In this document: piece after piece, positions 33,001 to 40,616 of the stretch
Numbering within the stretch: the stretch's first letter is position 1
Layout: each line of letters starts with the position of its first letter
Program-made: the position numbers and the translations under genes
Notes under the pieces: generated by a model
What the model saw: only the letters and a program-made list of their open reading frames with translations
What the model was told of the DNA's origin: nothing
Databases searched by the model: none
Assembly: GCA_025998755.1 (NCBI GenBank)
Contig: AP024674.1
Span: 2,310,162 to 2,374,161 of the forward strand
Source of the DNA: Armatimonadota bacterium
GTDB taxonomy: Bacteria; Armatimonadota; UBA5829; DSUL01
DNA: 64,000 nt
Direction: 5' to 3'

Positions 33001-33619
33001 TGTTAAACTGGATCAGCTCTCCCTCGATGGGGTTGTTAGGAGGATACTCCCGGTTCTTCAGACCGTTGGCCCAGGCCGGCGTGTAGCCCACCACTCCGAC
33101 CACTGAAAATCCGTCCGCAGCATACGCGTTAATGTCGGATTCCACGCCAAGCGCATCGAAGAGCATGCTGTCTGGGCCGTGGAACTGCGCCGCGTTCCAG
33201 AGCATGTCGTATCGCACGCCACGGATGTTGGCCTGGATCATCTTGACATACAGCGACGGAGTGCGGGTAGGCGAGAGCCCAATAGGGGCGTTCATCCCCC
33301 AGAAGCTGAACTCTCCCGGGTTGTAGCGGGTGCGGGGGAGGATGGTGGAATCTCCGTAAAGGGTCACCCACGCGGAGTCACCGGGAAGCGGGGCCGCCGT
33401 GACCCCGTCCGTAAGTTTGATGTGGGCGTCGCGGTGCAATATCCAGGAATCTTCAGCCGGCGCGGCCGAGACCGAACACGCTTCTGCGATCACCCCCGCG
33501 CAAAGAACAGCCAAGGCTCCGCGGAGGCTTCGTTCCAGCCAACCCTTCGCACCTCCGCGGGCGGAGCGCCAACGCCCCGCGAACGCGGATTTCCCGTCGA
33601 ACTCGGCGGGTATAGTCAT
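30068..33619 (-). CDS. Large secreted glycosidase-like protein with accessory modules
   Basis: The 1183-residue product has a signal sequence (LRGALAVLCAGVIAEACSVS) and then a domain that begins like clan-A TIM-barrel glycosidases (WGMNAPIG). A lectin-like concanavalin insert lies around GDGDFSVYLRVNKM (about residues 470-550). The barrel resumes with VKFWEVWNEPDQGWVW (acid/base Glu) and MVFFGELGTTSAV (candidate nucleophile Glu), which recalls GH39/GH5-type enzymes. The C-terminus holds two OB-fold-like modules (GTRVDVRGKVLHFKQGSIGY, LQPGQFVTVTGAAGFNNRRV). The sugar target is unknown. ATG 33619 is used; the further upstream frame lacks a signal peptide and is read as leader. Confidence 0.78.
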   Translation of the reverse strand: MTIPAEFDGKSAFAGRWRSARGGAKGWLERSLRGALAVLCAGVIAEACSVSAAPAEDSWILHRDAHIKLTDGVTAAPLPGDSAWVTLYGDSTILPRTRYNPGEFSFWGMNAPIGLSPTRTPSLYVKMIQANIRGVRYDMLWNAAQFHGPDSMLFDALGVESDINAYAADGFSVVGVVGYTPAWANGLKNREYPPNNPIEGELIQFNSDEEQLSKFPVITTLQNIFPVAVTPVDYTTERVEEEIITTSFSRGMQPRCSRYPVVVGTETVWVDENDGRGWVQWTRVDNLIYSPDGAEHYEFDRSGRVKFRNNEYYYYHGKTPAFNSRVKISYDVITSLYKQGVDYVISPLDGKIIRVKGDISGYIPEEEFESAPLDGRWTWMNEPSSWDVGQTTPGMLAATSSNATNTIGHFLHQDFSGDGDFSVYLRVNKMTNGQCGIAVYQDANNWFRYCLTSSAGRPFLVSSVNGTVTSFGGGGELGFLINPPCWVVVRKSGNTFTVFTSSNNPEAPDGGFHKTYSFSRTFQYPLKVGISFAGTSQVELDKFWVKLPSIPAGGQVRVFYNYLNTKPFTDFLKIWVGHFKDRVKFWEVWNEPDQGWVWQGGTELYSVLLRDAYQAIKEADPDARVMNGGFADSATGRMSIIYNTIGKEFFDFAAWHPYNFRNLPPDSYNWGLGSSNGIGRAAMIAAGDEDKMVFFGELGTTSAVAAAGGGLNDWKQAEYGMRQFLWARRLGYPRAVQWYPAVDEAPVGQGEDSIWREHSGIFYYGTGLPKPVYWITASAAKNKGVLLDLATYDAAGNRIPQDGMFDLTRATVGVYDRSKVAAVRVYTSRTATDPSCRPPLVAARHIGQAGATPFAVTVNTGSSSLVHEQWTATAVSPTEFQVTASVSGPQGIATVGVPFVSDNGVVQFTIPAVSKPYVAGDRFEFETFAGDGFELAGEWTNDGSVQGPGIIEIPLAQGTRGRYVSVQFVKAPSTRYIKVDEVAVYDTADTNVAAGKMYIVDGYQTMFDSDGVELHLSEIAQLPDGTRVDVRGKVLHFKQGSIGYVQELDRSSGLRIDGNLSAIPRDSLVNVSGLMSTTSGGERRILVDQISVVGTASPVPLAANNRDLKSPMMNGLLVRAYGRVKPGSITTFTYEITDGSDQEGILVSTPEMPDLQPGQFVTVTGAAGFNNRRVIYERWPRTP

Positions 33620-33972
33620 CTGGTCATCCCTTTCCAACAAACGGTCCGCAACGGGCAACGGCCTGCAGTCCCCTTTTTCGGGCCGCAGCCCGGTATTCCG
33701 GGCCACAGACGTGGCGTAATGACGGCGTCCCTGCAGAAAGCGGCTCCAGATTGTGCTGCTAGGTCTCTTCCGTGAGAGTGCCACCGGAAGGCGCCGGTAT
33801 TGCGCGCTATTAGCAGGCTGAAAGGAGAGCGGCAGATACGGTGGGGGCTTCTCCTCTCCTCCTATCTGCAATAATGACGGGCCGCGCCTCCCAGGCGGCG
33901 CTTGCGGCCCCACCCTGCTGTGGCCAGAGCTCCCCGGAAAGCTTACAGTCCGGCTCCGGCCTTGCCTAACCT

Positions 33973-33978
33973 ATTATA
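33973..33978 (-). promoter_or_regulatory. Candidate -10 box for the glycosidase-like gene
   Basis: TATAAT is a perfect -10 hexamer on the minus strand, but no -35 hexamer is found at normal spacing. The predicted leader to ATG 33619 is long, so regulation in the leader is conceivable. Confidence 0.4.
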
Positions 33979-34055
33979 CAGCACAAACAGGCAAAAGAAC
34001 CGGTTGACTTTCGCAACGGGAATTCATCCGTAATCCCCCGGCTGCAACCATCCGC

Positions 34056-34083
34056 TTGCGGAGGCGGCAAAAGCCTGTATACT
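34056..34083 (+). promoter_or_regulatory. Candidate promoter for the microprotein-galT operon
   Basis: TTGCGG at 34056-34061 and TATACT at 34078-34083 are 16 nt apart. The start point would be near 34090, about 66 nt before the TTG start of the microprotein. Confidence 0.5.
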
Positions 34084-34155
34084 CTCTCCTGATGATGGGG
34101 CCCGGTCGGTCCGGGGATCCATCCACCCAGAACGAGGCGCGGGAGACAGACGGAT

Positions 34156-34269
34156 TTGACCAAAGAAGAAGATCGCCTGCCGGACGGACGGCGCATCATC
34201 TACTACGAGTTCGAGGACGAAGAGCAAGACAGCGAGGACCAGGAAACCCGCCGGGAGGAAAGCCGGTGA
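34156..34269 (+). CDS. 37-residue acidic microprotein upstream of galT
   Basis: Reading from TTG 34156 gives 37 residues: an N-terminal MTKEEDRLPDGRRIIYYEFE segment followed by a strongly acidic, Gln-containing tail ending in RREESR. GGGAG at 34141-34145 lies 10 nt upstream, and the stop overlaps the galT GTG start (GTGA), so it is placed exactly like the coupled genes elsewhere in this genome. About three quarters of third codon positions are G or C, as expected for coding sequence here. No family was recognised. It might only couple translation to galT. Confidence 0.6.
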   Translation: MTKEEDRLPDGRRIIYYEFEDEEQDSEDQETRREESR

Positions 34270-35246
34270 GCGAGCTGCGATGGCATCCCGTTTTGGGCGA
34301 GTGGGTCATCACGGCCACCCATCGCCAGGATCGCACATTTCATCCGCCCGACGATTTCTGCCCGCTCTGCCCCACCAGGCCCGGAGCATTTCCCACCGAG
34401 GTTCCGCGCGAGACCTACGACATTGTCGTATTCGAGAACCGTTTCCCTTCCCTGCAGCGCACCCCTCCCGAACCCGCGGTGGAAGGCACTCCCTGGTCGC
34501 CCGTGGCTCCGGCGCAGGGGGTTTGCGAGGTAGTCCTTTACTCTCCCGACCACAACGCCACTCTGGCGGATATGCCGGTGCGGCAGATCCGGAAGCTGGT
34601 GCAGGTGTGGCAGGACCGATACCTGGAACTGGGCGCGCTGGATTTCGTGGACTATGTGTATCTATTCGAGAACAAAGGCCGCGAGATCGGGGTGACGCTT
34701 TCGCACCCGCACGGGCAGATCTACGCCTACCCATACGTCCCGCCAAAAATGATGGATCGCCGGGTAAACTTCGAGATGTGGCTCCGGGAGAACGGTACGT
34801 GCATGCTGTGCGACATCTTGCGCGACGAGCTGGAAGACGGCCGAAGGATGGTCTGGGAGAATGAGCAGTTTGCCGCCTTCGTCCCGTTCTATGCCCGGTA
34901 TCCCTACGAGGTGCACATCCTTCCGCGCGACCATGAAGTCCGGCTGGGACGGCTGGACAGGGAAGCGGTATCTTCGCTTGCGGAGATCCTGAAGGTCATT
35001 CTGCTGAAATACGACGGACTGTGGGGATTTTCGCTGCCATACATTCTGAACCTGTTCCCCGAACCCACGGACGGACAGCCTGATCCGGGCTGGCATTTCC
35101 ACATCGAGTTCTACCCGCCCTACCGGACGCCGGAGAAGCTGAAATATCTGGCGGGTTCGGAAAGCGGAGCCGGGGCGTTTATCAACGACACGCTTCCCGA
35201 GCAGACCGCCGCGGCGCTCCGGGCCGTGGAGGTGTCGCCGGAATGA
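34266..35246 (+). CDS. galT: Galactose-1-phosphate uridylyltransferase
   Basis: GalT exchanges UMP between UDP-glucose and galactose-1-phosphate in the Leloir pathway. The 326-residue product shows the zinc motif CPLC near residue 36, FENRFPS, the active-site SHPHGQIYAYPYVPP (nucleophile His in HPH) near residue 143, a second CMLCDIL pair, and the HFHIEFYPP motif at the C-terminus. The GTG start at 34266 overlaps the microprotein stop; the in-frame extension upstream is a shadow of it. It is coupled to a small membrane protein downstream (ATGA). Galactose would come from the glycosidases encoded nearby. Confidence 0.93.
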   Translation: MSELRWHPVLGEWVITATHRQDRTFHPPDDFCPLCPTRPGAFPTEVPRETYDIVVFENRFPSLQRTPPEPAVEGTPWSPVAPAQGVCEVVLYSPDHNATLADMPVRQIRKLVQVWQDRYLELGALDFVDYVYLFENKGREIGVTLSHPHGQIYAYPYVPPKMMDRRVNFEMWLRENGTCMLCDILRDELEDGRRMVWENEQFAAFVPFYARYPYEVHILPRDHEVRLGRLDREAVSSLAEILKVILLKYDGLWGFSLPYILNLFPEPTDGQPDPGWHFHIEFYPPYRTPEKLKYLAGSESGAGAFINDTLPEQTAAALRAVEVSPE

Positions 35247-35635
35247 ACGCTCCCCCGTCCGGACCGGCAGGAGAAGTCGCACGCGCCGCTCTGGCCTGCG
35301 CGGCAGTGAACGGCCTGATGGCCGTGCTTCTGGCCGTACGGGGCGGGCTGACCGACGTGGGAGGCCTGCTGGCAAACATCGCTTTGGGAGTGGCCATCGG
35401 GACAGCCACGGCCTGCGTGCTGGGACTTGCGATCCAGCGCGGACACAGTCTGGGATATGTGTTGGCGGCTGCGTTACTGCTGCTCCTGCTTGTGGGCACG
35501 GCCTGGCTTGCCAACAACACAGAGCTGATCGTCCTGACCGCCACTCTGGCCGTCTCGGCCTCGCTGTATGCTATCGCCGCCGTCATCACTTGTCTGCTGG
35601 TGCACCCGGTGCACCGCGACCGGCGGCGGGAGTGA
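35243..35635 (+). CDS. Small membrane protein, unknown function
   Basis: The 130-residue protein has four hydrophobic helices (AALACAAVNGLMAVLLAV, GGLLANIALGVAIGTATACV, VLAAALLLLLLVGTAWLA, TATLAVSASLYAIAAVITCL) and a basic C-terminus. The pattern is somewhat like AtpI or small permease-like proteins, but no motif decides it. Its ATG overlaps the galT stop. It ends 1 nt before the convergent kdsA stop. Confidence 0.7.
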   Translation: MNAPPSGPAGEVARAALACAAVNGLMAVLLAVRGGLTDVGGLLANIALGVAIGTATACVLGLAIQRGHSLGYVLAAALLLLLLVGTAWLANNTELIVLTATLAVSASLYAIAAVITCLLVHPVHRDRRRE

Positions 35636-35636
35636 T

Positions 35637-36458
35637 TCAGGCGCCGCGAACCGCCTCCCACACTCGCAAGGCGCTTCTCAGCAACCCTTCCAGATCGTCG
35701 AGAGGAAGCTGGGACGCGGCATCGGAGAGAGCCCGGTCTGGATCGGGGTGGGTTTCCAGAAACAGAGCGTCAGCCCCGGCCGCCACGGCTGCCCTGACCA
35801 GCGTGGGAATGAACTGACGATTTCCTCCCGATGCGTTGCCCAGTCCCCCGGGCCGCTGCACACTATGGGTGGCATCGAACACCACCGGGTACCCGGTCTC
35901 GCGCATCACCGGGATAGAGGTCATATCGGCCACCAGCTGGTTGTAACCGAAGCTTGAGCCGCGCTCGCTGAGTAGAATGCGCCGGTTGCCTGTGGATTCG
36001 ATCTTGCGCACGGCGTTCACCATATCGTGCGGCGCTACGAACTGCCCCTTCTTGACATTCACTGCCTTGCCGGTGCGCCCGCAGGCCAGCAGCAGGTCTG
36101 TCTGGCGGCAAAGGAAGGCGGGGATCTGAAGGATATCCACGGCTTGTCCGGCAGGATCGGCCTGCCAGGTCTCGTGCACGTCGGTCAACACGGGCACACC
36201 AAACTCGGTGCGGATCTGACTGAGGATCTCCAGCCCTTTCTCGATTCCCGGCCCGCGGAAGCTCTCCACCGATGTCCGGTTCGCCTTGTCAAAGCTGGCC
36301 TTGAAGACACATCCGACGCCCAGTCGGCCGCAGATCTCGATCAGCCGACCGGCCACAATCCTGCACAGGTCCAGGCTCTCGATGACGCACGGGCCGCCGA
36401 TGACCGCCAGCCTGTCTCCACCGAACTCAACGCTGTCCGTTATCTTCACTGTGGTCAT
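35637..36458 (-). CDS. kdsA: 3-deoxy-8-phosphooctulonate synthase (metal-dependent type)
   Basis: KdsA condenses PEP with arabinose-5-phosphate to form Kdo-8-phosphate, a building block of lipopolysaccharide. The 273-residue product has IGGPCVIES at the N-terminus, FKASFDKANRTSVESFRGPG, VLTDVHE, VNVKKGQFVAP, FDATHSVQRPGG and ETHPDPDRALSDA. The Cys in GPCVIES, with the His of DATHSVQ and the Glu/Asp of ETHPDPD, marks the metal-dependent class (as in Aquifex); metal-independent enzymes such as that of E. coli have Asn at the Cys position. It is good evidence for an LPS-type outer membrane. A TATCAT at 36465-36470, only 6 nt before the start codon, might give a leaderless transcript. Confidence 0.94.
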   Translation of the reverse strand: MTTVKITDSVEFGGDRLAVIGGPCVIESLDLCRIVAGRLIEICGRLGVGCVFKASFDKANRTSVESFRGPGIEKGLEILSQIRTEFGVPVLTDVHETWQADPAGQAVDILQIPAFLCRQTDLLLACGRTGKAVNVKKGQFVAPHDMVNAVRKIESTGNRRILLSERGSSFGYNQLVADMTSIPVMRETGYPVVFDATHSVQRPGGLGNASGGNRQFIPTLVRAAVAAGADALFLETHPDPDRALSDAASQLPLDDLEGLLRSALRVWEAVRGA

Positions 36459-36560
36459 AGCGCCATGATAGCCGAGAAGCGCCCTGCGGCGTCACGGCTG
36501 GAAACGGAAGCGCGTCTGGTGTATCATCCCCGAGAGATACTTCACGAAAGGACATTTCGA

Positions 36561-39500
36561 ATGGCCGACCCTCAGCTGCTCACCGTGAGCGCTCCTTTTC
36601 TGGGCATCTTCATCGCAGCCGTTCTGGGGCTTCTGGCCTGCAGCTCCTCTGCCGAAGCCGCTTCCCTTCCTGAAGCAGTTGACCTGACGACGGAACACCG
36701 CATCAATCCCCTGGGGATTGACGCCGCAGAGCCGCGTCTTTCCTGGCGATTCGCCCAGGATGGCAGGGAGCGGCGGCAATCTGCATATCAGATCCAGATT
36801 GCCGGTGGTCCGGAAGCGCTTCAGGCTGGCAACACACTGCTGGACACCGGCAAGGTGGAATCGTCTCAATCCCTCAGCATCCCGCTCAAGGGCCTGCGGC
36901 CGGCCAGCCAGATGCGTTACTGGTGGAGGGTGAAAGTCTGGGACAACGAGGGAAAGGAAGGCCCGTGGTCGTCCCCCGCGTTCTTTGAGATGGGCTTGCT
37001 GCACAGGGCGGAATGGCAAGGCGTATGGATCACATCTCCCATCGGCGGCAACGGCTACCATTCTGAAATCACTGCCGATGCCGACGCCGAAAAATGGGTG
37101 CAGGTGGATCTGGGCAACATCCGCGAAATCGGGGCGGTCACTCTGTTTCCCGCCCGGCCCTACAACTGGAACGAAGATACCCCCGGCTTTGGCTTTCCGC
37201 TGCGCTACCGGGTGGAGGTGTCCAACGACGCGGATTTCCGGCAGTCCACGGTGGTGGCGGACCGGACGGGCCAGGACCAACCCAATCCGGGGGAAAAGCC
37301 GGTGGAGTTCCGCTTCGAACCCGTCCGGGCTCGGTACGTCCGCCTGACGGCTACCCGCCTCTTCACGCGCCAGGACGGTCAGAAGCTGCTGGCGCTCGCG
37401 GAGCTGCAGGCGGCCGGGCCGTCTGGAGAGATCCTCACGGCTGGGCGTCCAGTCTCAGCGCTGGACAGCACCGAGGCGCACGGTTGGAGCCTGGAAAATC
37501 TTACCGAAGGGATAACCCGATCCACAGCTCCGTCGCGCATCGCGCCGCTGTTCCGCAAGGAGTTTACTCTGGCGAAGCCAGTGCGAAGAGCCAGGGCGTA
37601 TGTGTGCGGCTTGGGTTACTATGAGCTTCACCTGAACGGACAGAAGGTGGGAGACCACGTTCTGGATCCTGCGTACACGAACTTCGAGAAGCGGGCCTAC
37701 TACTCCACCTACGACGTCACACATATGCTGCGCGTTGGACCGAACGCCGCCGGCGCCATTCTGGGAAAGGGATGGTGGGGACGTTCGCCGGTCCTGATCG
37801 TGCAGATCAATATCGAGCACGATGACGGCAGCCGGACCAGCGTGTTCACAGACGGCACGTGGAAGCGCGGACACAGCCCCATCCTCGACAACTCTCTGTA
37901 CCACGGCGAGACCTACGACGCCCGGCTGGAGCAGGATGGATGGGACCAGCCCGGTTTCGACGACTCCAACTGGGAGGAGGCGGTAGTCGCGCCTGAGTGG
38001 CCCACACAGCAGCTCTCCGCCCAGACCATCCAGCCCATCCGGGTCACGGAGACCCTGACCTTCAAGAGCATGAAACCTGGGAAGGACTGCTGGGTCTTCG
38101 ACTTCGGCCAGAACTTCAGCGGGTGGTGCCGTCTGACAGTGGCCGGTCCGGCGGGCAACGTGATTACTCTGAAGCACGCTGAGGTCTTGTACCCCGACGG
38201 CACGGTGAATCAGGAGAACCTCCGCTCGGCGAAGGCCACCGACACTTACATTACTCGCGGATCCGGCACAGAGGTCTACGAGCCGCGATTCACCTATCAC
38301 GGCTTCCGTTACGTGCAACTGGAAGGATTCCCGGGACACCCCTCCGGCTGGGACGTCCTGAAGGGACGCGTGGTGCACACGGACATGCCCACACGTGGGA
38401 CCTTCGAGTGCTCCAACGAGCTGCTCAACCAGATCCACCGCAACTCCTGCTGGGGATTCCGGACAAATTTCCATTCCATTCCCACGGACTGCCCGCAAAG
38501 GGACGAGCGTCAGGGGTGGATGGGCGACGCCGGCATGACCTCCGACATGGGGCTTTACAACTTCGACGCCGCCGCCGCGTACAACAAGTTCCTACAGGAT
38601 ATCGCGGACGCTCAGGGCGAGGACGGACGCATCCCGGACACCGTCCCCCACATCTGGGGGACGAATCCGGGCGATCCCATGTGGTCGGCGGCGTACCATT
38701 TCATCATCCGTGACATGTATCGCCACACGGGCGACCGCACCCTGCTGGAGCGTCACTACGAGGGGATGAAACGCTACGTGCAGATGCTGGAGCGCGAAGC
38801 GCAGGACTACATCATCACCCGCAACAACTACGGCGACTGGGTGGGGATTGTGGAGACCCCGAAGGACCTGATCTCAACGGGCAGCTTCATCTTGGTGTCG
38901 AATATCGTGGCCGACGCTGCAGAGGTGCTGGGCAGGGAGGATGATGCGCGCTACTTCCGCGAGCTGAGCTCGCGCATCGCAGAGGCGTTCAATGCGCGCT
39001 TCCTGAACAGGGAGACCGCAGTCTATGGGAACGGCAGCCAATACAGCTATGTGTGGCCGCTGTACCTGAAGATCGTGCCGCCGGAGCTGCACACCCGTGT
39101 GGTGGAGAACCTGGTGCACGACATCATGGTGAATCACAAAGGGCACCTGAGCACAGGGTTCCTGGGAGCGCGCTATATGTTCGAGGTGCTCTGCGACGAG
39201 GGGCACGCGGACGTCGCCTATACCATCATGAACCAGAGGGACTACCCCAGCTACGGCTATATGATCGAGATGGGGGCCACCACCATCTGGGAGCTGTGGA
39301 AATACGAGACCGGCCGGGGGATGAACTCGCACAATCATCCCGCCTTCGGCTTCATCAGCGGCTGGTTCTTCAGCGACATCGCCGGAATCGTGCCCAGTTG
39401 GGAAGGCGCCGGCTTCGGCCGCTTCGACATCAAACCGCACCTGATGGGCGACCTCAAGAGCGCGCGAGCGAGTGTGGACACAGTGCGCGGCAGGGTGTCT

Positions 39501-39746
39501 TCGAGCTGGGAGCGTGAGGGCTCCGCGGTGCGGCTGGAGGTCGCCATTCCCGCCAACGCCACGGCGGATGTCTGGGTGCCTCTGGCCGGCAAGGGGCCGG
39601 CAGAGGTGTTGGAAGGCGGGAGGACCATCTGGAAGGACGGTGCGTTTGTCCCGGGCGTGGCGGGAATCGCCTCCGGCGAGGCTGCGGGACGCTGGGTGCG
39701 GTTCCAGGCTGGCTCCGGGCAGTACCGCTTCGAATCCAGGAGCTGA
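36561..39746 (+). CDS. Secreted GH78 alpha-L-rhamnosidase
   Basis: The 1061-residue enzyme has a signal sequence (FLGIFIAAVLGLLACSSSAE; LLAC could be a lipobox) and an N-terminal fibronectin-like domain (VDLTTEHRINPLGIDAAEPR, then RYWWRVKVWDNEGKEGPWS). A discoidin (F5/8C)-like insert follows around WVQVDLGNIREIGAVTLFPA (about residues 180-300). GH78 domains come next (GYYELHLNGQKVGDHVLDPA), with the catalytic (alpha/alpha)6 core holding DCPQRDERQGWMGDAGM and AATTIWELWKYE-like residues. The C-terminal beta-domain closes with SGQYRFES. It should release rhamnose from plant or bacterial polysaccharides. ATG 36561 has GAAAGGA 8 nt upstream; the longer open frame is antisense to kdsA and rejected. 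Confidence 0.93.
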   Translation: MADPQLLTVSAPFLGIFIAAVLGLLACSSSAEAASLPEAVDLTTEHRINPLGIDAAEPRLSWRFAQDGRERRQSAYQIQIAGGPEALQAGNTLLDTGKVESSQSLSIPLKGLRPASQMRYWWRVKVWDNEGKEGPWSSPAFFEMGLLHRAEWQGVWITSPIGGNGYHSEITADADAEKWVQVDLGNIREIGAVTLFPARPYNWNEDTPGFGFPLRYRVEVSNDADFRQSTVVADRTGQDQPNPGEKPVEFRFEPVRARYVRLTATRLFTRQDGQKLLALAELQAAGPSGEILTAGRPVSALDSTEAHGWSLENLTEGITRSTAPSRIAPLFRKEFTLAKPVRRARAYVCGLGYYELHLNGQKVGDHVLDPAYTNFEKRAYYSTYDVTHMLRVGPNAAGAILGKGWWGRSPVLIVQINIEHDDGSRTSVFTDGTWKRGHSPILDNSLYHGETYDARLEQDGWDQPGFDDSNWEEAVVAPEWPTQQLSAQTIQPIRVTETLTFKSMKPGKDCWVFDFGQNFSGWCRLTVAGPAGNVITLKHAEVLYPDGTVNQENLRSAKATDTYITRGSGTEVYEPRFTYHGFRYVQLEGFPGHPSGWDVLKGRVVHTDMPTRGTFECSNELLNQIHRNSCWGFRTNFHSIPTDCPQRDERQGWMGDAGMTSDMGLYNFDAAAAYNKFLQDIADAQGEDGRIPDTVPHIWGTNPGDPMWSAAYHFIIRDMYRHTGDRTLLERHYEGMKRYVQMLEREAQDYIITRNNYGDWVGIVETPKDLISTGSFILVSNIVADAAEVLGREDDARYFRELSSRIAEAFNARFLNRETAVYGNGSQYSYVWPLYLKIVPPELHTRVVENLVHDIMVNHKGHLSTGFLGARYMFEVLCDEGHADVAYTIMNQRDYPSYGYMIEMGATTIWELWKYETGRGMNSHNHPAFGFISGWFFSDIAGIVPSWEGAGFGRFDIKPHLMGDLKSARASVDTVRGRVSSSWEREGSAVRLEVAIPANATADVWVPLAGKGPAEVLEGGRTIWKDGAFVPGVAGIASGEAAGRWVRFQAGSGQYRFESRS

Positions 39747-39907
39747 AGCAGAACCGGCCAGGACTGTTTCACGATCTCTCTTGTGAAGGGGCCGCGCGTA
39801 AAAGCGGTCCCTACGCACTTTGTGCACGCTTTCTTGGGTATCGGCCCGGCGCGGCCGCGGCAGGAACGAATAGCCCACAAGAATGCTATGGTTATCGTTC
39901 GTTTTCG

Positions 39908-39936
39908 TGGCAAATTCTGCACGGCGCAGTTATATC
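39908..39936 (+). promoter_or_regulatory. Candidate promoter for cheC-cheD
   Basis: TGGCAA at 39908-39913 and TATATC at 39931-39936 are spaced by 17 nt. The start point would be near 39943. No other gene uses this stretch. Confidence 0.45.
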
Positions 39937-39985
39937 CTCTGCGCCCTGCTCAAATGTGACGGAGAGGCGCGGACACACGACAACC

Positions 39986-40615
39986 ATGGATACGAGCGCG
40001 CAATACGCCCCGCAACTCAACAGCAAACAGCTCATAAGCCTGGAAACCCTGGCGGACGATGCCGTCCACGACGCGGCAAAGGCCATCGCGTGCTTGCTTG
40101 GGGTCCAACTTGAGATCAGCGCCGTGCGGGCTCATGGAGTGCCGGCCGGGCAAGTGACAGATCTGGTGGGTGCGCCGGAGGACCTGGCCGCAGCGATCTA
40201 CCTGAAGGTGGACGGCGACGCGCCTGGCCATGCCGCATTTGTCTGCCCGCAGGATGAGGCGCTGCGCCTGGTGGACCTGCTGAGCGGCGTTCCTGAAGGC
40301 ACCACGCAGCAGCTGGACGACTTCGGAGCATCGGCCCTGCAGGAACTGGGAAACATTCTTACTTCGTCCTACCTGAACTCCCTTTCGGAGCATACGGGCC
40401 TGACGTTCCTGCCCCATCCTCCGCAGCTCGCTGTGGACATGGCCTACGCCATTGTCACCGCCATCCTGGTGGGTTCGGTGGAAGCCTCCAGCGAGGCCAT
40501 CTCCATTGTGACGGAGTTCGGGCAGGACAGCGGTCCGCTGCAGGGGCTGTTCCTATACATTCCCGAGAAGTCGTCGGTGGGCACTCTGCTCAGCAGCATC
40601 AAGGAGGCCGCCTGA
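39986..40615 (+). CDS. cheC: CheC-like CheY-P phosphatase
   Basis: The 209-residue product reads as a CheC/CheX-type protein. One phosphatase signature is clear (DDFGASALQELGNILTSSYL, with the E-x2-N residues that act on CheY-P), and an N-terminal half-repeat is less conserved. CheC dephosphorylates CheY-P and is stimulated by CheD, which is encoded next. The start is uncertain: GTG 39956 would add ten residues but lacks a ribosome-binding site; ATG 39986 is preferred. No other chemotaxis gene is nearby, which is unusual and suggests a link to a distant che cluster or to another response regulator. Confidence 0.83.
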   Translation: MDTSAQYAPQLNSKQLISLETLADDAVHDAAKAIACLLGVQLEISAVRAHGVPAGQVTDLVGAPEDLAAAIYLKVDGDAPGHAAFVCPQDEALRLVDLLSGVPEGTTQQLDDFGASALQELGNILTSSYLNSLSEHTGLTFLPHPPQLAVDMAYAIVTAILVGSVEASSEAISIVTEFGQDSGPLQGLFLYIPEKSSVGTLLSSIKEAA

Positions 40616-40616
40616 G

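Larger units (their letters stand above)
33620..34155. other. Divergent intergenic region with two promoter candidates
   Basis: It lies between the minus-strand glycosidase-like gene and the plus-strand microprotein-galT unit. A minus-strand TATAAT sits at 33973-33978 (no good -35), which would give a glycosidase leader of about 350 nt. A plus-strand promoter is at 34056-34083. In the minus leader the arms GCAGATA (33832-33838) and TATCTGC (33863-33869) can pair, but I recognise no known riboswitch class. Confidence 0.5.

Noticed and set aside
31085-33106. A 673-codon plus-strand frame opposite the glycosidase-like gene
   Set aside because: Antisense shadow. The minus-strand product has a signal peptide and catalytic motifs, while this one shows none.
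36027-36560. Upstream extension of the rhamnosidase frame
   Set aside because: It overlaps kdsA on the opposite strand. The in-frame ATG 36561 has a ribosome-binding site and is directly followed by a signal peptide.
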